Below, piece after piece: positions 33,686-42,854 of a DNA stretch of 64,000 nt. The stretch lies in contig NZ_JAMXMV010000014.1 of assembly GCF_024055715.1 (NCBI RefSeq), positions 124,001-188,000 on the forward strand. The letters run 5' to 3'. This DNA is from Actinoallomurus soli. Lineage in GTDB: Bacteria; Actinomycetota; Actinomycetes; Streptosporangiales; Streptosporangiaceae. Positions within the stretch are counted from its first letter, which is position 1, and every line of letters begins with the position of its first letter. The position numbers and the translations under genes were made by a program. The notes under the pieces are model-generated. The model made no database searches. It had not been told where the DNA came from and saw only the letters and a list, made by a program, of their open reading frames with translations.

Positions 33686-34607
33686 GGGCGGCCGCCTCTC
33701 GGTCGGTGAGGGCCAGGAACACGTCGTCGAGGGTCGGCCGGGTGTGCTGGATCGACAGGGGCTCGACGCCGGCCGCGTCCAGAGCTCGGGTGAGCTCGAT
33801 GAGGATCCGGTCCCCGGGGGCGACGGTCAGCCGCAGGGTGCGCCCGGTGACGCGCACCTCCCGTACGGAGGCGAGACCGGCGAGCGCCGACCGGGCGTGC
33901 GGGACGTCCCCGGAGATCTCGAGGGTGACGACGTCTCCGCCCAGCCGGGCCTTCAGCTCCTCCGGCGACCCCTCCTCCACGACACGTCCCCGGTCGATGA
34001 TGAGGACGCGGTCGCACAGCGCGTCCGCCTCGTCGAGGTAGTGGGTGGTCAGGAAGACCGTCGTGCCGTGCCGGTCGCGGAGCCGCCGGACGTGGTCCCA
34101 CAGGGCGCTGCGGCTCTGCGGGTCCAGCCCGGTGGTCGGCTCGTCGAGGAAGACGACCGCAGGCCGGTGCACGACGCCGAGCGCGATGTCCAGGCGCCGT
34201 CTCTGCCCGCCCGACATCGATCCGATCGGGCGATCGGCGAGATCGAACTCGGCCAGGAGGTCGCGGGACCGGGCGGGCGCGTCCGGCGTGCGGTACAGCC
34301 GGGCCTGCAGCACCAGCTCCTGCAGGGCGGTGCAGGACGGGTTGGTACTGCCGCCCTGGGCGACGTAGCCGATCCGGCGCCGTACCCCGGCCGGGTCGGC
34401 GATCAGGTCGTGCCCGGCGACGGTCGCGGTGCCGGCGGTGGGCCGCAGCAGGGTCGTGAGCATCCGGAGGGTCGTCGTCTTGCCCGCGCCGTTCGGCCCG
34501 AGGAATCCCACGATCTCTCCGGCCCGGACGGTCAGGTCGACGCCGCGTACGGCGTCCGCGCCGGCGAAGGATTTGGCGAGGCCACGCGCCTCGATGACGT
34601 GATCCAT
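33675..34607 (-). CDS. ABC exporter ATPase (DrrA-like)
   Basis: 310 residues. Walker A GPNGAGKTT (37-45), signature MSGGQ, Walker B VVFLDEPTTGLDP and switch TTHY are complete. The C-terminal about 80 residues (VTLEISGDVPHARSALAGLASVREVRVTGRTLRLTV) are the regulatory extension of the DrrA branch. First gene of a two-gene operon with the permease. Divergent from a TetR gene, with a 15-bp palindrome in between. Confidence 0.94.
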   Translation of the reverse strand: MDHVIEARGLAKSFAGADAVRGVDLTVRAGEIVGFLGPNGAGKTTTLRMLTTLLRPTAGTATVAGHDLIADPAGVRRRIGYVAQGGSTNPSCTALQELVLQARLYRTPDAPARSRDLLAEFDLADRPIGSMSGGQRRRLDIALGVVHRPAVVFLDEPTTGLDPQSRSALWDHVRRLRDRHGTTVFLTTHYLDEADALCDRVLIIDRGRVVEEGSPEELKARLGGDVVTLEISGDVPHARSALAGLASVREVRVTGRTLRLTVAPGDRILIELTRALDAAGVEPLSIQHTRPTLDDVFLALTDREAAARAA

Positions 34608-34628
34608 GGAAGTAGGCTAACCACATAA

Positions 34629-34643
34629 TTGGTGTCGCACCAA
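34629..34643. promoter_or_regulatory. TetR operator candidate for the DrrAB-like operon
   Basis: TTGGTG-TCG-CACCAA is a perfect inverted repeat in the 63-bp gap between the ATPase and TetR starts, 22 bp from the ATPase ATG and 28 bp from the TetR start. A dimeric TetR bound here would repress both genes. Confidence 0.6.
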
Positions 34644-34670
34644 ACTTTGAGTGACTCCAATCTGAGTACC

Positions 34671-35315
34671 ATGAATCCCATGGCGGAAGAGCTCGGGCTC
34701 CGGGAGCGCAAGAAGCGCGAGACGCGGCAGCGCATCGCCGACGTCGCCATGGGGCTGTTCATGCTGCGCGGCTTCGACCGCACCACGGTCGCCGACGTCG
34801 CCGAGGCCGCCGACGTGTCCGTCAACACGGTCTTCAACTACTTCAAGACGAAGGAGGACCTGTTCTTCGACCGGCAGGACTTCGCCGTCCAGGGGCTCGG
34901 CCGGGTCGTCACCTCCCGGCGTCCGGGGGAGTCGGTCGTGGAGGCGCTGCGCCGCGACTTCCACGAGGCCCTGGACGAGGGCGACTGGCGCTACGGCACC
35001 AACAGCGGCGCGGACGACTTCTCCCGCCTGGTGCTCGAGAGCCCGTCACTGCGAGCGCGGATGCGTGAGATGGCCGACCTGCGCAGGGACCACCTCGCGC
35101 AGGTCCTGGCGGAGGAGACCGACGCCGACCCCGACGACCCCACCCCGCGGTTCGTCGCCGCGCAGGTCGTCGCGCTGATCCAGGCCGTCTCGATGGAGTA
35201 CCTCCGGCGCCGCCGCGCCGGCGGGAGCCACGCGGCGATCCTCCCCGCCGTGCGGACCGCCGTCGACCAGGCCTTCGACCTGCTGAGGTCCGGCATCGGA
35301 GACTATCCCCGGTAG
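34671..35315 (+). CDS. TetR-family regulator of the adjacent ABC exporter
   Basis: 214 residues with N-terminal helix-turn-helix RQRIADVAMGLFMLRGFDRTTVADVAEAADVSVNTVFNYFKTKEDLFF (about 18-65) and a helical ligand-binding C-terminus. An upstream GTG frame at 34629 would start inside the palindrome; the ATG at 34671 (or 34680) is more likely. Divergent from DrrAB-like genes, so it is probably their drug-responsive repressor. Its 3' end overlaps the convergent next TetR gene by 13 bp. Confidence 0.9.
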   Translation: MNPMAEELGLRERKKRETRQRIADVAMGLFMLRGFDRTTVADVAEAADVSVNTVFNYFKTKEDLFFDRQDFAVQGLGRVVTSRRPGESVVEALRRDFHEALDEGDWRYGTNSGADDFSRLVLESPSLRARMREMADLRRDHLAQVLAEETDADPDDPTPRFVAAQVVALIQAVSMEYLRRRRAGGSHAAILPAVRTAVDQAFDLLRSGIGDYPR

Positions 35316-35914
35316 CCGAAGGCGCCCGCGCGGGCGGCCGCCAGGGCGGCGCCCGCGGCCCGGTCGGCGACTCCCGCGTCGACCGGCTCCCGGCTGACGA
35401 ACAGCCGGTAGTAGACCGGCGCCACCGCCGCCCGTACGACCTCGGCCGGGTCGGTGTCGGCCGGCAGCTCGCCGCGGGCGACGGCGCGGGTCACGATCCG
35501 GGCGGCCTGGTCGTGCCGGGAGGCGAAGAAGCCATGGAGCGCGGCCGCGGCGGCGGGATCCTGCAGGGCGGCGGCGACGAACGCGGTCGACACCGGCCCC
35601 TCGTCCGGATCGGTGAACCCGGTCACCACCAGGCGGGTGAGGGCCCGTAGATCCTCCTCCACGGAGCCGGTGTCGGGGATCGGCCAGGGCTCCTCGGCCG
35701 CCATCTCCAGCGCGTCGGCGATCAGGCCTTCGACCCCGCCCCAGCGCCGGTAGACGGTGGTCTTGTGCACCCCGGAGCGGGCGGCGACGCCCTCGACGGT
35801 CAGCGCGGCGTATCCCTTCTCGGCGAGCTCGCTCAGGGTGGCCGCCCGGACGGCGGCCCGGACGCGGGCGCTGCGGCCGCCGGGACGCAGCCCGTGCCCC
35901 TCGGTGCTCGTCAT
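35303..35914 (-). CDS. TetR-family regulator divergent from ABC-F gene
   Basis: 203 residues. DNA-binding domain AAVRAATLSELAEKGYAALTVEGVAARSGVHKTTVYRRWGGVEGLIADAL (about 18-68), with the C-terminal part of the TetR_C_11-like type (FVSREPVDAGVADRAAGAAL). It is divergent from the ABC-F gene with an extended palindrome in the promoter region, so it most likely represses itself and the ABC-F resistance gene. Confidence 0.9.
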   Translation of the reverse strand: MTSTEGHGLRPGGRSARVRAAVRAATLSELAEKGYAALTVEGVAARSGVHKTTVYRRWGGVEGLIADALEMAAEEPWPIPDTGSVEEDLRALTRLVVTGFTDPDEGPVSTAFVAAALQDPAAAAALHGFFASRHDQAARIVTRAVARGELPADTDPAEVVRAAVAPVYYRLFVSREPVDAGVADRAAGAALAAARAGAFGYRG

Positions 35915-35956
35915 CGAATAATCCCTTGCCTTCGGAGGTGCCGACCTGTCATCATC

Positions 35957-35980
35957 TTAACGCAACCGAAGTTGCGATAA
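35957..35980. promoter_or_regulatory. TetR operator between TetR and ABC-F genes
   Basis: TTAACGCAAC (35957-35966) and GTTGCGATAA (35971-35980) are inverse repeats with one mismatch around CGAA. The core CGCAACCGAAGTTGCG is perfect. It starts 43 bp from the TetR ATG and lies about 87 bp before the ABC-F start, next to possible promoter bases. Confidence 0.7.
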
Positions 35981-36066
35981 GCTTGGTCAGTGAAGGAGAG
36001 CAGTCGCCATGGGCCTGACCCCGAGCACCGCGATGTCCCGTCCACGCCGTGTATCGGAGGTCCTCC

Positions 36067-37659
<1,593 letters not shown>

Positions 37660-37867
37660 CCGCCGGCGGGCCCTCGACGTGCCCGATGGTCGGGGCCGGT
37701 GGCCGGGGAGTGTTCAGACTCCGGCGTCGGGCACGTCCTGGCGCTCCGCGGCCACCGTGCGCAGCTCCTCATCGTGATGCCGTACGGATGGAGGGAACGG
37801 TACGCGAGACGCTGAGCACGGCGAGCGGCACTCGCCCTGTCGCCGGGCCGCGCCATCACGGCCCTAA

Positions 37868-37885
37868 CTTACTTTGTAAAGGCGG
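37868..37885. promoter_or_regulatory. TAC-N3-GTA/AAGGC motif upstream of N-acetyltransferase
   Basis: CTTACTTTGTAAAGGCGG lies 37 bp before the N-acetyltransferase ATG. It shares the TAC-N3-GTA core and AAGGC tail with sites at 23568 and 40809. It may be an operator or a promoter element; the regulator is unknown. Confidence 0.4.
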
Positions 37886-37921
37886 GGGCCATGAAGTTAT
37901 GATCCACGACGGAGGTGCGAC

Positions 37922-38842
37922 ATGAGCCGTCTCGGCGTATCCGCGTATCTCCGAAGGCTCGGCCTCACCGACCCCGGCCCGCCGAGTGTCACCGCCCTGC
38001 GCGTCCTGCACGCCGCCCAGGTCGAGCGTGTCGCCTATGAGGCACTCGACGTGCAACTCGGCCGGCTCACCTCGATCGACCCGTACGAGTCCGCGGCGCG
38101 GATCACGGCGGGCCGCGGCGGTTACTGCTACCACCTGAACGGTGCGTTCGCCCTCCTGCTCGGCGCGCTGGGCTACGAGGTGACATGGCACCGGGCGGGG
38201 GTGCAGGGTCGGCGGGCCGCGACGCCGCCGGGTCCGGCACTGGCCAACCACCTGGCGCTGACCGTACGCGGTTTGGCGGCGGAGGACTGCCCCTCGGGCG
38301 TCTGGCTCGTGGACGCCGGTCTGGGCGATGGACTGCACGAGCCGCTGCCCCTGAGCGAGGGTGAACACGTCCAGGGGCCGTTCCGCTTTCGTCTGCGGCG
38401 TTCAGCGGCCGCACCCGGAGGGTGGCGGCTCGACCACGATCCCCGTGGCGCCTTCACCGGCGTGGATTTCGGCATGGGGCCCGCCGTGGTGGGGGAGTTC
38501 CTCGACCGGCATCGGCACCTGTCCACGTCGCCGGAGTCGGGGTACGTGCGGACCTGCACGGTCATGCGCCGGGACGCCGGCGGCGCCGATGTGCTCACCG
38601 GGTGCGTGCTGCGACGCATCGGCAGCGGTCCGGACCGGAAGGAGGTCCTGGAGTCCAAGAGCGCGTGGTACGCCGTTCTCGCCGACCTGTTCGGGCTGAC
38701 GCTCACCGATCTCGACGACGCCGACCGAGAGGTCCTGTGGGCACGTGTCCGCGGGGCCCACGAGGCCTGGTCCGCCGACCGCGGCGGATCCATGCTTCAG
38801 GTGGGCGAGGTCTCCGGGCCTCGGCCGGATGCCGGAGACTAG
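37922..38842 (+). CDS. nat: Arylamine N-acetyltransferase
   Basis: 306-residue cytoplasmic enzyme transferring acetyl groups from acetyl-CoA to arylamines or related amines. The thiol-protease-like triad is visible: C69 in RGGYCYHLNGAF, H110 in LANHLALTV, D131 in WLVDAGLGD. Length is a little above the usual 275-290. Ribosome site GGAGG precedes the ATG. In actinomycetes such enzymes act in detoxification or as amide synthases in natural-product pathways; no such pathway is adjacent. An 8-bp inverted repeat (38810-38817/38832-38839) straddles the stop. Confidence 0.93.
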   Translation: MSRLGVSAYLRRLGLTDPGPPSVTALRVLHAAQVERVAYEALDVQLGRLTSIDPYESAARITAGRGGYCYHLNGAFALLLGALGYEVTWHRAGVQGRRAATPPGPALANHLALTVRGLAAEDCPSGVWLVDAGLGDGLHEPLPLSEGEHVQGPFRFRLRRSAAAPGGWRLDHDPRGAFTGVDFGMGPAVVGEFLDRHRHLSTSPESGYVRTCTVMRRDAGGADVLTGCVLRRIGSGPDRKEVLESKSAWYAVLADLFGLTLTDLDDADREVLWARVRGAHEAWSADRGGSMLQVGEVSGPRPDAGD

Positions 38843-39132
38843 TTGCCCGGATCCTGGTTTCGGCCGCCCTGATGGCTCTGCGCGGCCCGGCGTCGAGCCG
38901 AGTGAGAGTCAGCCGACGACGGTGTGGACCGGCCCGGTGGCCACACGGACGTGCGTCGTCAAGGGCGGAGAACCAGCTTCCCCCGTACGGCGAGCGAGCA
39001 GGTCCTCATGCGGGTCCCGGGCCTGTGCCAGGTCGCATGCGGTGACGCGGGCGAGCAAGGAGTGGGGCCCTGGGAATCAGAGCTCCGCGGCCGGGCGCGC
39101 CGGTACGCGGGTCTGGGTCGGGCCGTCCGGTC

Positions 39133-39432
39133 ATGGCCGCGCTCGATCTGCTCGGACGGCGCTGGACGATGCGCATCCTGTGGGAACTGAGCCAGGCACC
39201 GGCAGAGACACCGACGGGCTTCCGCGAACTGCGGCGCCGCTGCGAGCGCATGTCCTCCAGCGTGCTCAGCACCCGCCTCGCCGAGCCGGCCGACGCCCGC
39301 CTGCTCACCCCGCCCGGCGACGGCTACCACCTCACATCGCCCGGCCGGGACCTCGGCGAGGCGCTGAGTCCGCTGGACACCTGGAGCCGACGCTGGGCAA
39401 GGGAAATGGACACCGCCACAACCCAGGGGTGA
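39133..39432 (+). CDS. HxlR-family regulator, short at the N-terminus
   Basis: 99 residues matching the HxlR winged helix: MAALDLLGRRWTMRILWELSQAP, FRELRRRCERMSSSVLSTRLAEP, DGYHLTSPGRDLGEALSPLDTWSRRW. Family proteins usually have 10-20 more residues before this, often with a redox-active cysteine. The codons just before the ATG (SGRPV) fit that N-terminus, but no ATG/GTG/TTG occurs in frame between there and the TGA near 39045. The gene may be truncated or use an unusual start. Neighbouring sequence looks degraded. Confidence 0.6.
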   Translation: MAALDLLGRRWTMRILWELSQAPAETPTGFRELRRRCERMSSSVLSTRLAEPADARLLTPPGDGYHLTSPGRDLGEALSPLDTWSRRWAREMDTATTQG

Positions 39433-39914
39433 TGCGTTCGCGGCGCGGCTGGTGCGACCACGCGTCGAAGCCGAGTGGCGGGGCTCACCCCAGGGGAGGC
39501 GGCTCGATGACCGCGCCGAGCCGCTCACTGCCTGCCGGGATCGGCGATCCTCGCCGGCCGCCGAGCCGATGCTCTACCCCCACGCCCTCAGACGCCATGT
39601 GACGCAGGGGCTGCCACCGGAATACGGCAGAAACGGACCGCGGCCTGTCGCTCGCCGTGGTGCTCGTGGTGAATCGCCACCGCCTTCACGGGCGCGGGGC
39701 GCCGGGACGGCGGCTCGCCTCCGTGCCACGCCGGGTGTGCGCCCGGCACTGGTTGCCTTCGGGGAGGCCGGCTGTGGGGGCCGAATACATGCACCCCTTC
39801 CGGCGCGTCACGGTGCAGAACCGTGCTGTGAGACGTGCGGGGTCCGCCGGCCGTGTGAGATGTCCCGCTCCCATCGTCGTGGCGTTGGCGGTCTGAGGAG
39901 GTGACCATGTACTG
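39433..39914. other. Gene-poor stretch
   Basis: Open frames here on both strands have no recognisable domain and no consistent GC-skewed third positions, so I call no gene. It ends with a perfect AGGAGGTGA ribosome site (39896-39904) serving the methyltransferase gene. Confidence 0.5.
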
Positions 39915-40820
39915 ATGACCTCCTCGCCCCGCCCGCCGCACGTCGGTGGCCGACCGGACCCGACAGGCAGGACTAACGCGCTCGGTGGAGAGCCCGCTCC
40001 CGCCCGCGGATACCTGCTGGACAACGCGCGCGCCGAGGCGGGCGAGCGATTCGTTTGGCTGGCCGAGCTGTTCGACGGTGTGACGCGGGCGCACTTCGAT
40101 CGACTGGGGGTCGGGGCGGGCTCGCGCTGCTGGGAGGTGGGGGCCGGTGGCCGCAGTATCCCGGAGGCGCTCGCGGCGGCCGTCGGTCCGACCGGGTACG
40201 TGCTGGCCACGGACATCGACCCGTCGTGGCTGAAGGCAGGTGGCGGGTATGAGGTGCGCCGGCACGACGTCGCCGCTGATCCGCCCCCGGAGCCGGGGAC
40301 GTTCGATCTGGTGCACGCCCGGCTCGTGCTGGTCCATGTACCCGACCGGGCTCAGGCGTTGGCCACGATGGCGGCGGCGCTGCGGCCCGGCGGCTGGCTG
40401 CTGGTCGAGGACGCCGATACCGCTCTGCAGCCACTGGCATGCCTGGACGACAGCGAATCGGCGCGGCGGGCCAATCGGCTGCGCGATGCGGTCCGGGAGC
40501 TGCTGACGCGCCGCGGCGCGGACCTGCGCTACGGCCGGACACTGCCGCGGGCACTGCGTGAGGCCGGCCTGGCAGATGTCGCCGCGGCGGGCTCTTTCCC
40601 AGTCGGCGGGCCGGCCTGCGACCGGCTGGAGGCGGCGACCATCCGGCACGTGCGCGGCGAGCTGCTCGCGGCCGGCCTTACCGACGACGCCGAGATCGAT
40701 GCGCACTTGGCCGCCATCCACGCGGGCGAACTCGACCTGACACTCGCGCCGCTGATCTCGGCCTGGGGACGTCGTCCAGCCGAGCGCTCGTCGGCACTCA
40801 GTAGCAATCTTACTATGTAA
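39915..40820 (+). CDS. SAM-dependent class I methyltransferase
   Basis: 301 residues. SAM-binding motif I is WEVGAGGRSIPEALAAAVGPTGYVLATDIDPSWL (about 71-104), then VRRHDVAADPPPEPGTFDLVHARLVLVHVPDRAQALATMAAALRPGGWLLVEDAD covers motifs II-IV. Substrate unknown. The AGGAGGTGA site lies 10 bp before this ATG; a three-codon frame ATG TAC TGA (39907-39915) lies in between and overlaps the start as TGATG. The stop codon falls inside a TAC-N3-GTA motif. Confidence 0.88.
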   Translation: MTSSPRPPHVGGRPDPTGRTNALGGEPAPARGYLLDNARAEAGERFVWLAELFDGVTRAHFDRLGVGAGSRCWEVGAGGRSIPEALAAAVGPTGYVLATDIDPSWLKAGGGYEVRRHDVAADPPPEPGTFDLVHARLVLVHVPDRAQALATMAAALRPGGWLLVEDADTALQPLACLDDSESARRANRLRDAVRELLTRRGADLRYGRTLPRALREAGLADVAAAGSFPVGGPACDRLEAATIRHVRGELLAAGLTDDAEIDAHLAAIHAGELDLTLAPLISAWGRRPAERSSALSSNLTM

Positions 40821-40826
40821 AGGCCG
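40809..40826. promoter_or_regulatory. Third TAC-N3-GTA/AAGGC motif
   Basis: CTTACTATGTAAAGGCCG overlaps the methyltransferase stop codon. It is nearly identical to the site at 37868 (three differences in 18 bases). It lies before an AT-rich 70-bp gap that separates convergent genes, where no promoter is needed, so it may be a transposed or duplicated fragment. Confidence 0.4.
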
Positions 40827-40897
40827 TCGATAGTTGCAAAACTCAAAAATCATGAACAACCAACAAGTTCATCAGTATGAGGACCCGGCCTCGGCGG

Positions 40898-41494
40898 TCA
40901 GCCCTTCTGTGACGAGCGAGGGTCCAGGACTCTGGTGATGAAGCTCGCCAGTTGCGCCCGCATTCTTTCGCGCGGCACGCATGCTTGACCGGCCAGGTGC
41001 TCGACGAGGTCGGCTCGGGTGGCGGCGAGCAGGGCATGGGCGGTGAAGTCGCTGTCGGTCAGACCGGGAATCTGCTCCAGCATGGCTTGGAGCAGGCTGT
41101 GCCATCGCTCGTAATGCTCTGCCTGGTAAGGGCTGGCGCTCCCCGTTTCCTCCAGGGCCAGTGCGAGGCGGCGATTGTCGAGTTTGAAGCACAGGAAGGC
41201 GTCGAGCAGGGCGGGTATGCGCTGAAGCGGCGGGGTGGGGGGCCCCAGCGGTGGCGGGCCCGTTTCGACGGCGTCCATGATCGGTTCGAGCCGTGCCTCG
41301 TACAGGGCGCGGATCAGCCCGGTGCGGTCACCGAAGGCGCGGAAGAGCGTTCCTTTCCCGACGCCGGCCGCTGCCGCGACGTCGGCCATGGTGACGTCCT
41401 CGGGGCTCTCGCAGCGAGCGAAGAGGGTGTCGGCTGCCGCCAAGACGGCCATCCGGTTACGGACGGCGTCCTTGCGAGGTTTGCGCTCGGGCAC
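40898..41494 (-). CDS. TetR-family regulator with twin operators
   Basis: 198 residues: helix-turn-helix RMAVLAAADTLFARCESPEDVTMADVAAAAGVGKGTLFRAFGDRTGLIRALY (about 13-65) and a helical effector domain. The GTG start follows GGAGGA at 7-nt spacing. It is divergent from the SnoaL/NmrA/hydrolase operon with two strong palindromes between, so it is the probable autorepressor and operon repressor. Confidence 0.92.
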   Translation of the reverse strand: MPERKPRKDAVRNRMAVLAAADTLFARCESPEDVTMADVAAAAGVGKGTLFRAFGDRTGLIRALYEARLEPIMDAVETGPPPLGPPTPPLQRIPALLDAFLCFKLDNRRLALALEETGSASPYQAEHYERWHSLLQAMLEQIPGLTDSDFTAHALLAATRADLVEHLAGQACVPRERMRAQLASFITRVLDPRSSQKG

Positions 41495-41516
41495 GCGGAT
41501 TCCTCCAGTTGCGATC

Positions 41517-41560
41517 CGGACCCTGGGTCCGTATCGTGAGTTTCCGGACCCAGGGTCCGG
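41517..41560. promoter_or_regulatory. Pair of near-identical TetR operators
   Basis: CGGACCCTGGGTCCG (41517-41531) and CCGGACCCAGGGTCCGG (41544-41560) are two perfect odd-length palindromes sharing the arm CGGACCC, with centres 28 bp apart. They fill the 89-bp divergent promoter region. Two dimers on one region would repress both directions tightly. Confidence 0.85.
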
Positions 41561-41583
41561 ATTTTACGAGATGGAGGATACCC

Positions 41584-42009
41584 ATGTCCGCACACACCTC
41601 TCCAGCGGATCTGTACCGCCACAGCCTGCGGCTGCTGCTGGACAAGGACATTCCCGGCTGGGTCGGCCTGTGGGCCGAGGACGGAATCATGGAGTTCCCC
41701 TTCGCCCCCCAGGGCTGGCCCGAGCGGCTGGAGGGCAAGGAGGCCATCGCCGCCTACATGCGCGACTACCCCGACCACATCGACCTGCACGACTTTCCCG
41801 ACCTGCGGATCCACCAGACCACCGACCCGGAGACCATCGTGGTCGAGATGCGCGGTGTCGGCCGCCTGGTGGAGACCGGGGCGCCTTACGACATGACCTA
41901 CATCGCCGTCGTGACCGTTCAGGACGGACGCATCACGTCCTACCGCGACTACTGGAACCCCCTCGCCGTCCTGCAGCCCGGCGCCGACTTCACCGAGAGC
42001 ACCCGATGA
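41584..42009 (+). CDS. SnoaL-like/NTF2-fold protein
   Basis: 141-residue single-domain protein of the SnoaL superfamily (DLYRHSLRLLLDKDIPGWVGLWAEDGIMEFPFAPQGWPERLEGKEAIAAYMRDYPDH; ITSYRDYWNPLAVLQ at the C-terminus is the classic family end). GGAGG lies six bases before the ATG. First gene of a three-gene operon with an NmrA-like reductase (ATGA overlap) and a hydrolase. May be an isomerase, cyclase or hydratase on a small organic substrate. Confidence 0.88.
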   Translation: MSAHTSPADLYRHSLRLLLDKDIPGWVGLWAEDGIMEFPFAPQGWPERLEGKEAIAAYMRDYPDHIDLHDFPDLRIHQTTDPETIVVEMRGVGRLVETGAPYDMTYIAVVTVQDGRITSYRDYWNPLAVLQPGADFTESTR

Positions 42010-42854
42010 GCACGACCGGGACCACTTTGGTCATCGGCGCCACCGGCAACACCGGCGGCCGCACCGCCGCGCGGCTTGTAGCCGCCGGCCACCGGGTCAA
42101 GGCGGCCAGCCGTCACGCCGCCCCCGTCCCCGGCGCGGAGCCGGTCCGCTTCGACTGGTACGACCCCGCCACCCACGGCGCTGCCCTCGACGGAGTCGAC
42201 CGCGTCTACCTCATACCGCCCCTGGGCGAGTCCGACCCGGCGGCGGTCATGCTGCCCTTCCTCCAGCGGGCCCGCACCGCGGGCGTACACCGCGCGGTGC
42301 TCCTCAGTTCCTCGGCCATACCCGAGGACGGCCCGGCGGTGGGGGCGGTGCACCGGGCCCTTCCCGGCCTGTTCGAGCAGTGGGCGGTGCTGCGGCCCTC
42401 CTGGTTCATGCAGAACTTCACCGGCACGCACATCCACGCCCTCAGCATCCGTGAAGACGGCACCATCTGGACCGCCACGGGCGACGGCCGTGTCGGCTTC
42501 GTCGATGCCGAGGACATCGCGGCTGTCGCCGTCCATGCCCTGACCGGCGAAGACGCCCCCAACACCGACCTCGTCCTCACCGGACCAGAGGCGCTGAGGT
42601 ACGACGACATCGCCGCGATCATCACCGAGGTCACCGGTCGGCCCGTGGTCCACCGCCATCTGTCCTACGAGCAGATGCGCGATCGCTTCGCGGCGCTTAT
42701 GCCGCCGGAGTTCGCCGCGATCTTGGCCGGCATGGACCGTGCCATCGCCGCGGGCTCCGAAGACCGCACCACCGACACCGTCCAGCGCGTCACCGGTCGG
42801 CCCCCGCGCGCCTTCCGTGCCCTCCTTGAGAAGGAGATGCCGTGGAGCAGCTGA
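42006..42854 (+). CDS. NmrA/atypical-SDR NAD(P)-binding protein
   Basis: 282 residues with the dinucleotide motif LVIGATGNTGGRTAARL at about 8-24, no classical YxxxK, and an NmrA-like C-terminal half (VGFVDAEDIAAVAVHALTGEDAPNTDLVLTGPEALRYDDIAAIITEVTGRPV). Such proteins are quinone or ketone reductases or redox sensors. Second gene of the TetR-controlled operon, overlapping both neighbours. Confidence 0.9.
   Translation: MSTTGTTLVIGATGNTGGRTAARLVAAGHRVKAASRHAAPVPGAEPVRFDWYDPATHGAALDGVDRVYLIPPLGESDPAAVMLPFLQRARTAGVHRAVLLSSSAIPEDGPAVGAVHRALPGLFEQWAVLRPSWFMQNFTGTHIHALSIREDGTIWTATGDGRVGFVDAEDIAAVAVHALTGEDAPNTDLVLTGPEALRYDDIAAIITEVTGRPVVHRHLSYEQMRDRFAALMPPEFAAILAGMDRAIAAGSEDRTTDTVQRVTGRPPRAFRALLEKEMPWSS

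Noticed and set aside
39452-39904. 150-codon plus-strand frame
   Set aside because: No recognisable family, Arg/Pro/Gly-rich composition, no ribosome site at its start.
39588-40859. 423-codon minus-strand frame over the methyltransferase
   Set aside because: No domain; antisense to a gene with clear SAM-binding motifs and a perfect ribosome site.
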